The position numbers and the translations under genes were made by a program. Positions 8,001-14,807 of a DNA stretch of 21,817 nt are shown piece after piece. Origin of the DNA: UBA6183 sp046314755 (GTDB lineage Bacteria; Bacteroidota; Bacteroidia; UKL13-3); the NCBI GenBank assembly GCA_046314755.1, contig JBKDBG010000119.1:1-21817 (forward strand). The letters are read 5' to 3'. A model generated the notes under the pieces. It was not told the origin of the DNA and searched no databases. It saw nothing but the letters and a program-made list of their open reading frames with translations. Each line of letters starts with the position of its first letter. The stretch's first letter is position 1.

Positions 8001-10648
8001 TTTATTTGATTGTTTAACACAGTGGTTAACAAGATTCCTGAAGCATCAAAATCACACACAAATCGGCCTACATATTTCCACTCGCTGGTAGTGTTTAAAA
8101 TCACCATCGGTTGATTATTCGCACTTGAAGTGATGATTGGATATGTTTCTGTAGCTACATCTCCGGGACGTAACCTATCATTGGCATCAGCTGTTATGGC
8201 ATGGTTACCTCCTGAAATAATTATGTCTACGTTTCGTAATAATGGGGCTAATGCTTTTTCGTTGGCAATTTGTTGCAAGTGTGAAAGTAAAATAATTTTG
8301 TTAACTCCCTCTTTTGCAACTAATGAATCAACTACCGGTTGAATGATTGCGGCAAGTGCCGGCATATCGTCAACTTGTGGTCCTTTAACAGTGGTTAATC
8401 CCGGTGAGGATATTTTTGCCAACACTTGTGTAGTGGCTCCTACCACACCAATTTTTTGTCCATTTCGTTCAATAATTACAGAAGGTGCAATACCTCTTTT
8501 TTGGTTGTTTGCAGTGATGTTTGATGGCGTTTTAAATGCTGTATCTCTTAAAATACTACTGGTGTACAGGTAGCTTAAGTTTACATCATTACTAAATTCA
8601 AGGTTACAACTTACATATGGAAATTGTGCGCCTATCCATCTTTTATCTGCTCCCGAACTTCTAATATCAACTCCGATTTGACCATTTAAGTCACTTGTGC
8701 CTAAATCAAACTCATGGTTACCAAATGTTGAAGCATTAAATCCAATTATGTTCATCATTGCAATATCAGGTCGTCCGATTGCTGCTCTTAAAGCTTGAGT
8801 ACCGTTGAAATATGCGTTTGCTGTATTGCGTAATGGTGTTTGCAACGAAGGGTCTTCACCGGCCGATAAAAATGGACCAGGTAATGTATTGTCCCCTGAT
8901 GATAATATTACTGTGTTTACATGCTCATCTTCTAACCTGTCAACAATGGCCGCATAATTTGGCGCATCAATAACTGCCGATAATCCACTTTCCATATCTG
9001 ATGAATGTAATATTTGCAGTTGAAAATCGCTGCGGGTATTCAATTGAATAATTGAAACAGTTCCGCTAATTTCATTTGAAACCAATAATAAATCTTTACC
9101 ATTAGGGCTTTGTGCAGCAGGAATAAATACCAATCCTTCAGGACCTAAATCCCCAACTGTTGCTAAAGTGCCCGAGCCTGGTGTCACACCAAAGTTTCTG
9201 TTATTAATGTAGTTTACAAAATATGGTGCATTAGGGTTGGTAATGTTGTAAATCATAATACCTCCAATTCTTTCTAAACCAACAAACGCATAAATAGAAT
9301 CCAATATCTTACCTACAACAGCAGCTTCAGGCTCTGGTCCTTTGTCATCGCTCCTATTTTTTAAAGTGTTATTAGAGTTACTTGCATTAAAATTTGATGG
9401 AAATAACGCAGATGTGCGTTGTTCAAATTCATCTTTACTATCCCAAACTAATGTTCCTGTGTTGCCATTCCAAATTGAAAAAGATCTTGCTCCAAAACAA
9501 AAAATGGAATCAAATTTACCGTCATTGTTAAAGTCTCCATATCTGTTCGAAACATTTAATCTCCCTAATGCAGTAGCAGTTTTTAAAGCTGTTACTTGTG
9601 AAGCACCTCCAAATTTAAGCGTGTCCAATACATAAGCGGCATTTCCCATCCTTATCTCCTCATTATTGGCTGTCCCCCAATCTGCTCTTGCATCACCTTC
9701 ATTCGCAGTAACCAAATAAGTAGTGCCTCCAACTTCAAAACCTGAAATTGCATCCGGCTGATACATTCCGAAAACCGGATAGTTTGCAATATTAACTGTT
9801 GACCCGTTGTCACTTGCATCTAAACCATTACCGGATAAATTATGATTTTTAAAACCTAGTGGAATTAGTTTGGTAACTGTAGCACTATTTAAATTGATTT
9901 CAGCTATACAGTTGTTCTCTTGGCAAGTTACCCAAGCTGTTTGAGAGTTTGCAGAAACCGTAATGTATTCTGGTTCTAAATCTTCTGCAACTGTTGAGTT
10001 GCGTAAAAAAGTTCCTCCTGATTGTATCCGACCTGTTATTTTTATTTTAGGATCAATTGGTTGGTTATTAAAGGAGGTAAAACCTGCTGTTTGTACATTA
10101 GCTTGTGTCAAGTTTTGAATTCCACCACTTATATCAATAATGCTTACTGATCCTTCGGGGTCAACTGTGTAACCTATGTTCGGTTCTCCTTCATTCGCAA
10201 CAAGAACTTTTTTTCCATCAGGTGTGAATGTTAACATGTCTGGATTGGCTCCAACATCAACTTGTGTGATATAATTTAACGTACCTGCATTAAAAAATAC
10301 AACCTTCCCATTCTCTGTTTTTCCTAGTGAGTCAATAACGGTGACTGCTACTATTTCCTTGTAGCATGCAACCGATGTTAAATCAATTCCATATGGTTTG
10401 ATAGAAATAGATTGCACGAACAGTGGATTCGAAGGGTTGCTGATATCTACCACTTTTAACGAAGTGTCCGGCCCATTAGTAACAAACATTCTTTTAAATG
10501 AACTATTATAAGCACTAATTTCTGCTGCAGCACTATTGTATATGCCTGTGGAATAACGTCCTAAAAATTGAGGGTTAATTTGTGCGCTTAAATCTAATCC
10601 TATCAGGTTAACCGATAGTAAAATCAACTTGTAAATTTGTTTTTTCAT
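5039..10648 (-). CDS. Secreted multidomain 5'-nucleotidase: choice-of-anchor I propeller, metallophosphoesterase, OB-like region, three Ig-like repeats, T9SS tail
   Basis: The 1869-residue product opens with a signal peptide (cleavage near DLSAQ, 19-23). Residues 25-540 match the choice-of-anchor I beta-propeller (VTNGPDTSLKVVDIS, ANEGDARADWG, DLGPEGLVFIP). Residues 543-885 form a calcineurin-like domain: SSDMES (549-554), SSGDN (583-587), GNHEFD (643-648), LLSH (787-790), SGGNH (812-816). Residues 905-1190 are the 5'-nucleotidase C-terminal domain with NGGGIRSAIG (978-987). An OB-like region (about 1213-1395) follows, then three Ig/SusE-like repeats and a T9SS sorting domain with VYPNP (1796-1800). 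It probably hydrolyses extracellular nucleotides or other phosphoesters at the cell surface. The usual DxH metal motif reads DxE (D551, E553), and the later GGHxH-like motif reads GGNHAI, so substrate and metal use may differ from UshA. It is flanked by gaps and its own terminator, so it is likely monocistronic. Confidence 0.85.
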   Translation of the reverse strand: MKKQIYKLILLSVNLIGLDLSAQINPQFLGRYSTGIYNSAAAEISAYNSSFKRMFVTNGPDTSLKVVDISNPSNPLFVQSISIKPYGIDLTSVACYKEIVAVTVIDSLGKTENGKVVFFNAGTLNYITQVDVGANPDMLTFTPDGKKVLVANEGEPNIGYTVDPEGSVSIIDISGGIQNLTQANVQTAGFTSFNNQPIDPKIKITGRIQSGGTFLRNSTVAEDLEPEYITVSANSQTAWVTCQENNCIAEINLNSATVTKLIPLGFKNHNLSGNGLDASDNGSTVNIANYPVFGMYQPDAISGFEVGGTTYLVTANEGDARADWGTANNEEIRMGNAAYVLDTLKFGGASQVTALKTATALGRLNVSNRYGDFNNDGKFDSIFCFGARSFSIWNGNTGTLVWDSKDEFEQRTSALFPSNFNASNSNNTLKNRSDDKGPEPEAAVVGKILDSIYAFVGLERIGGIMIYNITNPNAPYFVNYINNRNFGVTPGSGTLATVGDLGPEGLVFIPAAQSPNGKDLLLVSNEISGTVSIIQLNTRSDFQLQILHSSDMESGLSAVIDAPNYAAIVDRLEDEHVNTVILSSGDNTLPGPFLSAGEDPSLQTPLRNTANAYFNGTQALRAAIGRPDIAMMNIIGFNASTFGNHEFDLGTSDLNGQIGVDIRSSGADKRWIGAQFPYVSCNLEFSNDVNLSYLYTSSILRDTAFKTPSNITANNQKRGIAPSVIIERNGQKIGVVGATTQVLAKISSPGLTTVKGPQVDDMPALAAIIQPVVDSLVAKEGVNKIILLSHLQQIANEKALAPLLRNVDIIISGGNHAITADANDRLRPGDVATETYPIITSSANNQPMVILNTTSEWKYVGRFVCDFDASGILLTTVLNNQINGVYASDTAMVTAHWGNYSDAFLAGTKGSNVRTLCQAIANVVNTKDGNILGKSNVFLEGRRNFVRTEETNFGNLTADANLWYARQYDPQVKVSIKNGGGIRSAIGFVNSVGNNVSLERTKANPGANKVAGDVSQLDIENSLRFNNGLVIVSTNAAGLKRIIEHSINATRPTATPGQFPQIGGVMFSYDTTRTSNNKVFSLVTTDSLGNRLDTIVRNGVLVGDTNRIFKIVTLDFLANPSSVGSPVGGDNYPFPSNISSRVNLDTAIKSAGLSTFAAIGREQDAFAEFMLTRHNTIATAFTVRDTSLIGDRRIQLLNTRPDAIFPETNPAVNIQSARNTAAPNMVRVRGIVSRAWGRFIYIQDATAAIGVRQSSGAMVDAITNGTLKEGDSVEVIGPRNDFNNYAQIQLASGNYTSTNTVIVLATNKVVTPATVTIKQLLQNGEFYESRLIRINGLRTNSTGSFAASTNYTVWDGPSIGDTTILRVIAAADTELDDAPTKTIPNLPFVFEGIFAQFCSGSTGCTTGYQLYGIRKNDIQTPTGNFNLTSPINQTRLLVDSASTNPIHITWRKANYATSYKWMLTGANGNFTAPLLSISANNNGTDTVLTLTSGLVDAFLESLSIKRGDSVLTKWTVYAYQGNDSLKANADFNLNIVRTPRPILLPQSFNLINPTNDVRVTVFENNSTPIQISWSSSTNAFSYKWIATSTIGNFNSPLFVIPSNNNGTDTILTLTSNALDAAIKSLGLQRLDSITLKWTVFAYRGKDSIKANQNYLINLKRGRILGNFSLLSPNNNAVVSVDGNDATPITIAWENAANATNYRWLLKRNNGTFNNPILILDADNNGSANAITLTEGVIDNLAENLGVLNGDSILLNWTVRAYESNDSINANQVFNIYIKRNISTGINEQLINNAILVYPNPANEFLFIQSLNKNEISEVTLFDLSGKKIYVNKTLPDGTLTISVAELSEGLYTICIENKQGTVYKKIAIK
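5312..6376 (-). repeat. Three tandem Ig/SusE-like repeats inside the giant nucleotidase
   Basis: Protein residues about 1425-1537, 1546-1660 and 1664-1779 share one plan. Each starts F(N/S)L(L/I/T)xP, then has a W near residue 25, (Y/F)xWxLxxxNG(N/T)F, NNG(T/S), (L/I)TLT, D-S...WTV(Y/F/R)AY...(D)S..AN and an I/L-x-R end. The three copies are diverged but alignable by eye, which suggests old duplication. They probably act as spacers or carbohydrate-binding modules between the enzyme and the T9SS tail. Confidence 0.75.
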
Positions 10649-10756
10649 ACCTGTTTATTTGGTATGCGCAAGTTGTTATAACTGCAAGAAAGAAAAGTTA
10701 ATGCAAGTTGAACTCTTCTTGAATTTTACTTGAGGATAATGTTAATAAGCAAACAA

Positions 10757-11179
10757 TTAATTGTTAACTCGCAATGATTTGTTGTAAGTTTTAACACAAT
10801 CGAGCACCGCCTCGTTGTATGGGTCAGTAATTAGGCCAATGTTCAGTCCGGTTATGACGGATGAAACGCCTAAGCCTATCCAGAAATGACTTTCGTTCTC
10901 GGAAATCAATGCAACAACTAAACTAACACCTGAGAGCACTTCTAAACCAATGCTTAAATTACGGAGTCGTCTGGCTTTTTTAAAGTACTTAAATGCTTCA
11001 GGATTTTTCCTCACCATGAATTTAATCTCGGACAAACCCAGTGTGGTTCTATTCAACACGGGTAATATAACACCTGAATGGAATACATAATCAAGCGTAT
11101 CGTTGTTGGTTTGTGCTTGGCTTTTTTGATTGAATCCAATACAACAAAAAAGGATGGTAAGGATAATCAGTTTCTTCAT
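10757..11179 (-). CDS. Small membrane protein of unknown function
   Basis: The 140-residue product is not recognised. It starts with a signal peptide or N-terminal anchor (MKKLIILTILFCCIGF, possible cleavage at QKSQAQ). A basic helical stretch follows (RKNPEAFKYFKKARRLR, 57-73), then two hydrophobic segments (about 75-92 and 98-117) split by a short polar turn SENESH. It lies 45 bases after mazG on the same strand and may be the last gene of the serine/mazG unit. A perfect -7 element (TAGCTTTG, complement of 11184-11191) lies 4 bases before its ATG but has no TTG at the right distance, so a leaderless start is possible but weakly supported. A perfect 14-base palindrome (10752-10765) overlaps its stop codon. 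A secreted or membrane location is inferred only from hydrophobicity. Confidence 0.65.
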   Translation of the reverse strand: MKKLIILTILFCCIGFNQKSQAQTNNDTLDYVFHSGVILPVLNRTTLGLSEIKFMVRKNPEAFKYFKKARRLRNLSIGLEVLSGVSLVVALISENESHFWIGLGVSSVITGLNIGLITDPYNEAVLDCVKTYNKSLRVNN

Positions 11180-11224
11180 TGAACAAAGCTACTCTAAACA
11201 GTTAAGCTTGTGTATTGAAATTGT

Positions 11225-12031
11225 CTATAAACCATTATGTTTAGCCTCATTCCACAATGCATCCATTTCTTCCAAAGTCATTTTGTTTAAAACTTGGTTG
11301 TTTTGTTTGGCTTGTTCTTCAATGTATTGAAAGCGTTGGATAAATTTTTGATTCGTTTTTTCTAAAGCATCATCAGGATTGATGTTGTGTTTTCTGGCCA
11401 GGTTCACCAAAGCAAATAAAAAGTCGCCAAACTCTTTTTCTGTTTTGAGTGATGATGCATCCATTTCAAACTCTTCTTTTAATTCCAACAACTCTTCATC
11501 AACCTTTTGCCAAACTTCTTTTGCCGTAGGCCAATCAAAACCAACCTGTGCGGCTTTTTCTTGCATGCGCAAGGCTTTTACTAAACTCGGAGTGCCTTTT
11601 GCCACGCCACTTAGCACCGATTTGTTGCCTTCTTTTAATTTAATTTGTTCCCAATTTTCTTTTACTTGTTCGGCATTTTCAACTTTTACCAGTTCACCAT
11701 TATTGTTTGCATCACCATAAATATGCGGGTGACGCACTATGAGTTTTTCACACAAAGCATGGCATACATCGGCAATATCAAATTCATTTTTTTCAGATGC
11801 CATTCTTGCATAAAAAACAATGTGAAGCAATACATCTCCAAGTTCCTTTTTTAATTCGTTGCTGTCGTTTTTTAAAATGGCATCACTTAATTCATAAGTT
11901 TCTTCAATGGTTAAATGGCGTAAACTTTCATTGGTTTGTTTTTTATCCCACGGACATTTTTCGCGCAACTCATCCATTATGTCAAGCAACCGTGAAAATG
12001 CCTCGAGCTTTTGTTGTTTTGTATTTGCCAT
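11225..12031 (-). CDS. mazG: Nucleoside triphosphate pyrophosphohydrolase MazG
   Basis: MazG hydrolyses NTPs and dNTPs to the monophosphate and pyrophosphate, clearing aberrant nucleotides and lowering (p)ppGpp-related stress signals. The 268 residues contain two all-alpha MazG domains. The first has LREKCPWDKKQT (22-33) and the metal-binding pattern EExxE (43-47) with ExxD (63-66). The second has a similar pattern around EELLELKEE (179-187) and EFGD (200-203). Length and two-domain layout match bacterial MazG. It starts 17 bases after the DUF1015 stop, so it is very likely cotranscribed with the serine genes. The ATG at 12029-12031 gives the normal N-terminus. Confidence 0.95.
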   Translation of the reverse strand: MANTKQQKLEAFSRLLDIMDELREKCPWDKKQTNESLRHLTIEETYELSDAILKNDSNELKKELGDVLLHIVFYARMASEKNEFDIADVCHALCEKLIVRHPHIYGDANNNGELVKVENAEQVKENWEQIKLKEGNKSVLSGVAKGTPSLVKALRMQEKAAQVGFDWPTAKEVWQKVDEELLELKEEFEMDASSLKTEKEFGDFLFALVNLARKHNINPDDALEKTNQKFIQRFQYIEEQAKQNNQVLNKMTLEEMDALWNEAKHNGL

Positions 12032-12048
12032 GATGTTCTGTCTTTTCC

Positions 12049-13299
12049 TTAATCTTCTAACGTTTCGTAAATAATCAAACCTGTTCTTAGCTTCGGTTCA
12101 ATCCAAGTTGATTTTGGAGGCATAATCAAATTGTTTTCTGCAATAGATTGTACTTCTTCAACCGATGTTTTATATAAGGTAATGGCCAAGTCGAATTCTT
12201 TGTTGTTTATCGTTTCTTGAAGGGTGTATATCCCTTTGCTGCCATCTAAAAACGACAGGCGTTTATCTGTTTTACTGTCAATAATATTAAATACTTTCTT
12301 CAGAATAAATTCTTCAACAATGCTCACATCCAATTGGGCCAAAATTCCGTTCAATTCTTTGGCGTATTCCTCTTTGAGTTTTAATAAGTAGGCGGTGTGA
12401 TTAAAATATAAACCAAACTCCCTAGGCTTTAGCGGTTGTACCGGTAAATTACCACTTGGTATCACTTCAAAATATTGCTGGATTTGATGCATAAATTCAG
12501 GCCTGTAAACCAAGTTGTCTTTCACCAATCGGTGATACTCGTATATATGTAATTTTGAAAATGGAATTAAACATACAGGAAAAAAATTGTACAACTCATT
12601 GCCTGAGTGATTCGGGTTGTTTAGTTTTTTATATTCACAATAGGCTGAGGAGCCCGCACTCCGGTGATGTCCATCAGCAATGTATAATTTTGGAATGTGC
12701 TCAAACTCTTCTTTAATCAATTCAACATCGGCTTGGTTGCTCACCACCCATAAATTATGTTTTAGTTGATCCGGTGAAATAAAATTGTATTCCGGAATGT
12801 GATTTTCAATGTAATGCTCAATTAATTTTTCAATTTTGGATGAATCAGGGTAGGTGAGTAGCACGGGATTTCCTAATTGGTTAAACCACTTGATGTGTTC
12901 AGCCAATTCATTCTGTTTCTCCGTTAACGTATTTTCATGTTTTAAAATGCAATTGTTGTTATAATCTTCCACACTTGCAGCAGCAATAATTCCTGTGTAG
13001 GCGTTACTCCCTTTAATTACGCGGTAAATGTAATAGGCATTAGCTTGGTCTTTTGTAAACCAACCTTTTTGTTTGAATTTTTTCAGGTAATCTAAACCAA
13101 GTGGAAAGTGTTTTTCCGGATTTTTCTTTTCGCCTTTAAAATGCAAATAAGGTTTTACAATGTGTAAATAACTGTAAGGATTGGTTTCTAATTCGGTATA
13201 GGATTTATCTCTATTGGCCGAATCATAAGAAGGAGCAGAAATTTGAGCTACCTTATCTTTTGCAGGTCTTAGCGCTTTAAACGGTTTTATAATTGCCAT
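12049..13299 (-). CDS. DUF1015 family protein, probably linked to serine metabolism
   Basis: A 416-residue cytoplasmic protein of the DUF1015 (PF06245) family, for which I know no established biochemical function. Recognisable segments are MAIIKPFKALRP at the start, KHENTLTEKQNEL (120-132), the signature ADGHHRSA (208-215) and MPPKSTWIEPKLRTG near the end. The frame extends to a GTG at 13344 inside an intergenic hairpin; the ATG at 13297-13299 gives the family's normal start. It follows serA by 77 bases and precedes mazG by 17 bases. I know this serC-serA-DUF1015 order from other Bacteroidota, which suggests a role near serine or phosphoserine. The DGHHR motif resembles the nucleotide-binding loop of ParB/sulfiredoxin-fold proteins, including free-serine kinases, but that comparison is inference. 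Confidence 0.88.
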   Translation of the reverse strand: MAIIKPFKALRPAKDKVAQISAPSYDSANRDKSYTELETNPYSYLHIVKPYLHFKGEKKNPEKHFPLGLDYLKKFKQKGWFTKDQANAYYIYRVIKGSNAYTGIIAAASVEDYNNNCILKHENTLTEKQNELAEHIKWFNQLGNPVLLTYPDSSKIEKLIEHYIENHIPEYNFISPDQLKHNLWVVSNQADVELIKEEFEHIPKLYIADGHHRSAGSSAYCEYKKLNNPNHSGNELYNFFPVCLIPFSKLHIYEYHRLVKDNLVYRPEFMHQIQQYFEVIPSGNLPVQPLKPREFGLYFNHTAYLLKLKEEYAKELNGILAQLDVSIVEEFILKKVFNIIDSKTDKRLSFLDGSKGIYTLQETINNKEFDLAITLYKTSVEEVQSIAENNLIMPPKSTWIEPKLRTGLIIYETLED

Positions 13300-13319
13300 G
13301 AATGAGCTTATTGTAAGAA

Positions 13320-13358
13320 GTCGTTTGTCATAAGCTAAAATCACTCATGACAAACGAC
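13320..13358 (-). promoter_or_regulatory. 12-bp hairpin between serA and DUF1015 with an alternative pairing
   Basis: GTCGTTTGTCAT (13320-13331) is the exact reverse complement of ATGACAAACGAC (13347-13358), with a 15-base loop. Part of the loop (AAGCTAAA on the plus strand, 13332-13339) is also the exact reverse complement of TTTAGCTT at 13367-13374, directly after the serA stop. The transcript could therefore fold in two competing ways. No T-run follows, so it is not a plain terminator. It may stabilise or process the message, or tune DUF1015/mazG expression. Confidence 0.55.
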
Positions 13359-13376
13359 CAAGAGCATTTAGCTTGA

Positions 13377-14342
13377 TTATTTTTTAAATTGTTCAATTAC
13401 TTTTTCTGCCAGTTCAATACCAATACGATTTTGGGCTTCAACCGTACTTCCACCAATATGCGGACTCAAACTTACATGCGGATGTTTTAAAATATCCATA
13501 TTCATTGGAGGTTCTTTTTCAAACACATCCAAACCTGCAAAGGCAACTTGCCCGCTGTTTAAATTAGCCAATAAATCAGATTCGCTGATTACACCACCGC
13601 GAGAGCAATTAATCAAACCAACACCTTTTTTCATTTTTGCCATTTTAGCTGCATCAATAATGGCTTTATCGCCTTCATTAAACGGTACATGAAAAGTGAT
13701 AAAATCTGAGTGTGTAATTACCGATTCTTCACTTACAGTATTGATGGTAACTTTTACCCGTGAGTTTTGTCCTAATGCAGGTAAATCTAAACTCAAATCA
13801 ATGGTATCAACATAAGGGTCGAATGCAAGTACCTTCATGCCTAAACCAACTGCAATTTTGGCTACTTCCTGACCAATTCTCCCGAAACCGTATACACCCA
13901 TGGTTTTGCCTTTAAGTTCAATCCCATTTGAGGCCACCTTTTTTAAGTTTGCAAATTCACTGTCACCTTTATCCGGCATTACGCGGTTGGTAATTTGAAT
14001 AAATCTGCTTCCTGTAAAAATATGTGTAAATACCAATTCCGCTACCGAAATAGAAGATGAGGCAGGAGTGTTGATTACGGCAATGCCTTTGTTCTTTGCA
14101 TAAGCCACATCAATATTATCCATGCCTACGCCACCGCGGCCAATAAGTTTCAAATTCGGACATGCATCAATTAATTCTTTTCTCACCTTGGTTGCACTAC
14201 GCACTATAATTGCATCATACGCTTGCAATTTATCTTTCAATTCCTCCTGAGGAATTTTATTCGTATCTACAGTAAATCCTGCAGCCTCCAACATTTTTTT
14301 TCCCGTGGCGTCAATGCCATCATTCGCTAATATTTTTGTCAT
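13377..14342 (-). CDS. serA: D-3-phosphoglycerate dehydrogenase, short form
   Basis: This enzyme oxidises 3-phosphoglycerate to 3-phosphohydroxypyruvate with NAD+, the first step of serine synthesis. The 321 residues hold the two Rossmann-like domains of the D-2-hydroxyacid dehydrogenases. VRSATKVRKE (48-57) and GRGGVGMDNID (68-78) form the substrate side, GFGRIG (152-157) is the NAD loop with D175 as the likely ribose-binding acid, and R248 (CSRGG), E277 (FEKEP) and H295 (SPHIGG) are the catalytic trio. The protein ends right after the catalytic domain, so the ACT regulatory domain of long forms, and hence classic serine feedback, is absent. It sits next to serC, which makes the assignment firm over other hydroxyacid dehydrogenases. 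Confidence 0.93.
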   Translation of the reverse strand: MTKILANDGIDATGKKMLEAAGFTVDTNKIPQEELKDKLQAYDAIIVRSATKVRKELIDACPNLKLIGRGGVGMDNIDVAYAKNKGIAVINTPASSSISVAELVFTHIFTGSRFIQITNRVMPDKGDSEFANLKKVASNGIELKGKTMGVYGFGRIGQEVAKIAVGLGMKVLAFDPYVDTIDLSLDLPALGQNSRVKVTINTVSEESVITHSDFITFHVPFNEGDKAIIDAAKMAKMKKGVGLINCSRGGVISESDLLANLNSGQVAFAGLDVFEKEPPMNMDILKHPHVSLSPHIGGSTVEAQNRIGIELAEKVIEQFKK

Positions 14343-14362
14343 GATATGTATGTTATTATGTT

Positions 14363-14755
14363 TTAAGGTTTTGGGCTTTGTGTTAAAGTCTGCTTCTTTA
14401 AGTAACTTAAATACCCATTTCGTATTTTGATATTGAGCAATATTTTTTCTTTTAGTTTATTGTAATCTTCGATGCTCAAAAATCCTTCATCCAAAGCTAC
14501 AGTTAAATGGTCTATGGTTTCATTTAGAGATCCTCTCGCTATGATGCAAAATTTCATGTTTTCTTTAGGGAAATGTCTTCCATGTCCTTCTGCTATATTA
14601 GCGGTTACTGAACTAGTCGAACGGATAATCTGGTCTTTTAATCGATATACTTCAGTACTTGGAAAGGTTTTGGCAAGAGAACTAATTTCTGTTCTTAGTT
14701 CTCTTGCAACTTTACATGCATTTAACTCTTCAAAAGATTCAAATACGCGTTCCAT
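14363..14755 (-). CDS. Four-helix-bundle protein (23S rRNA intervening-sequence protein family)
   Basis: A 130-residue helical protein whose signature (LKDQIIRSTSSVTANIAEGHGR, conserved IRS..S...NIAEG core) places it in the S23 / 'four helix bundle protein' family. It was first seen encoded in 23S rRNA intervening sequences of Leptospira and Coxiella. Known structures form pentamers, and the function is unsettled. Here there is no rRNA: the gene sits between serC (gap of about 50 bases) and serA (20 bases), on the same strand. The frame extends to a TTG at 14764, but the ATG at 14753-14755 is the likelier start. The C-terminal LKKQTLTQSPKP tail is polar. Such genes occur scattered through Bacteroidota genomes, so this may be a mobile passenger rather than a serine gene. 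Confidence 0.88.
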   Translation of the reverse strand: MERVFESFEELNACKVARELRTEISSLAKTFPSTEVYRLKDQIIRSTSSVTANIAEGHGRHFPKENMKFCIIARGSLNETIDHLTVALDEGFLSIEDYNKLKEKILLNIKIRNGYLSYLKKQTLTQSPKP

Positions 14756-14807
14756 ATTATTCAACTAATCAAAAACGTAAAGCCACAAAACCAATTCACT
14801 GAATTAA

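Noticed and set aside
10752..10765. Perfect palindrome AACAATTAATTGTT at the stop of the small membrane protein gene
   Set aside because: It is made only of low-complexity AT-rich sequence, has no loop or T-run, and may be chance.
13300..13344. Longer GTG start for the DUF1015 protein
   Set aside because: It would fall inside the serA-DUF1015 hairpin and add residues not seen in the family, which starts MAIIKPF.
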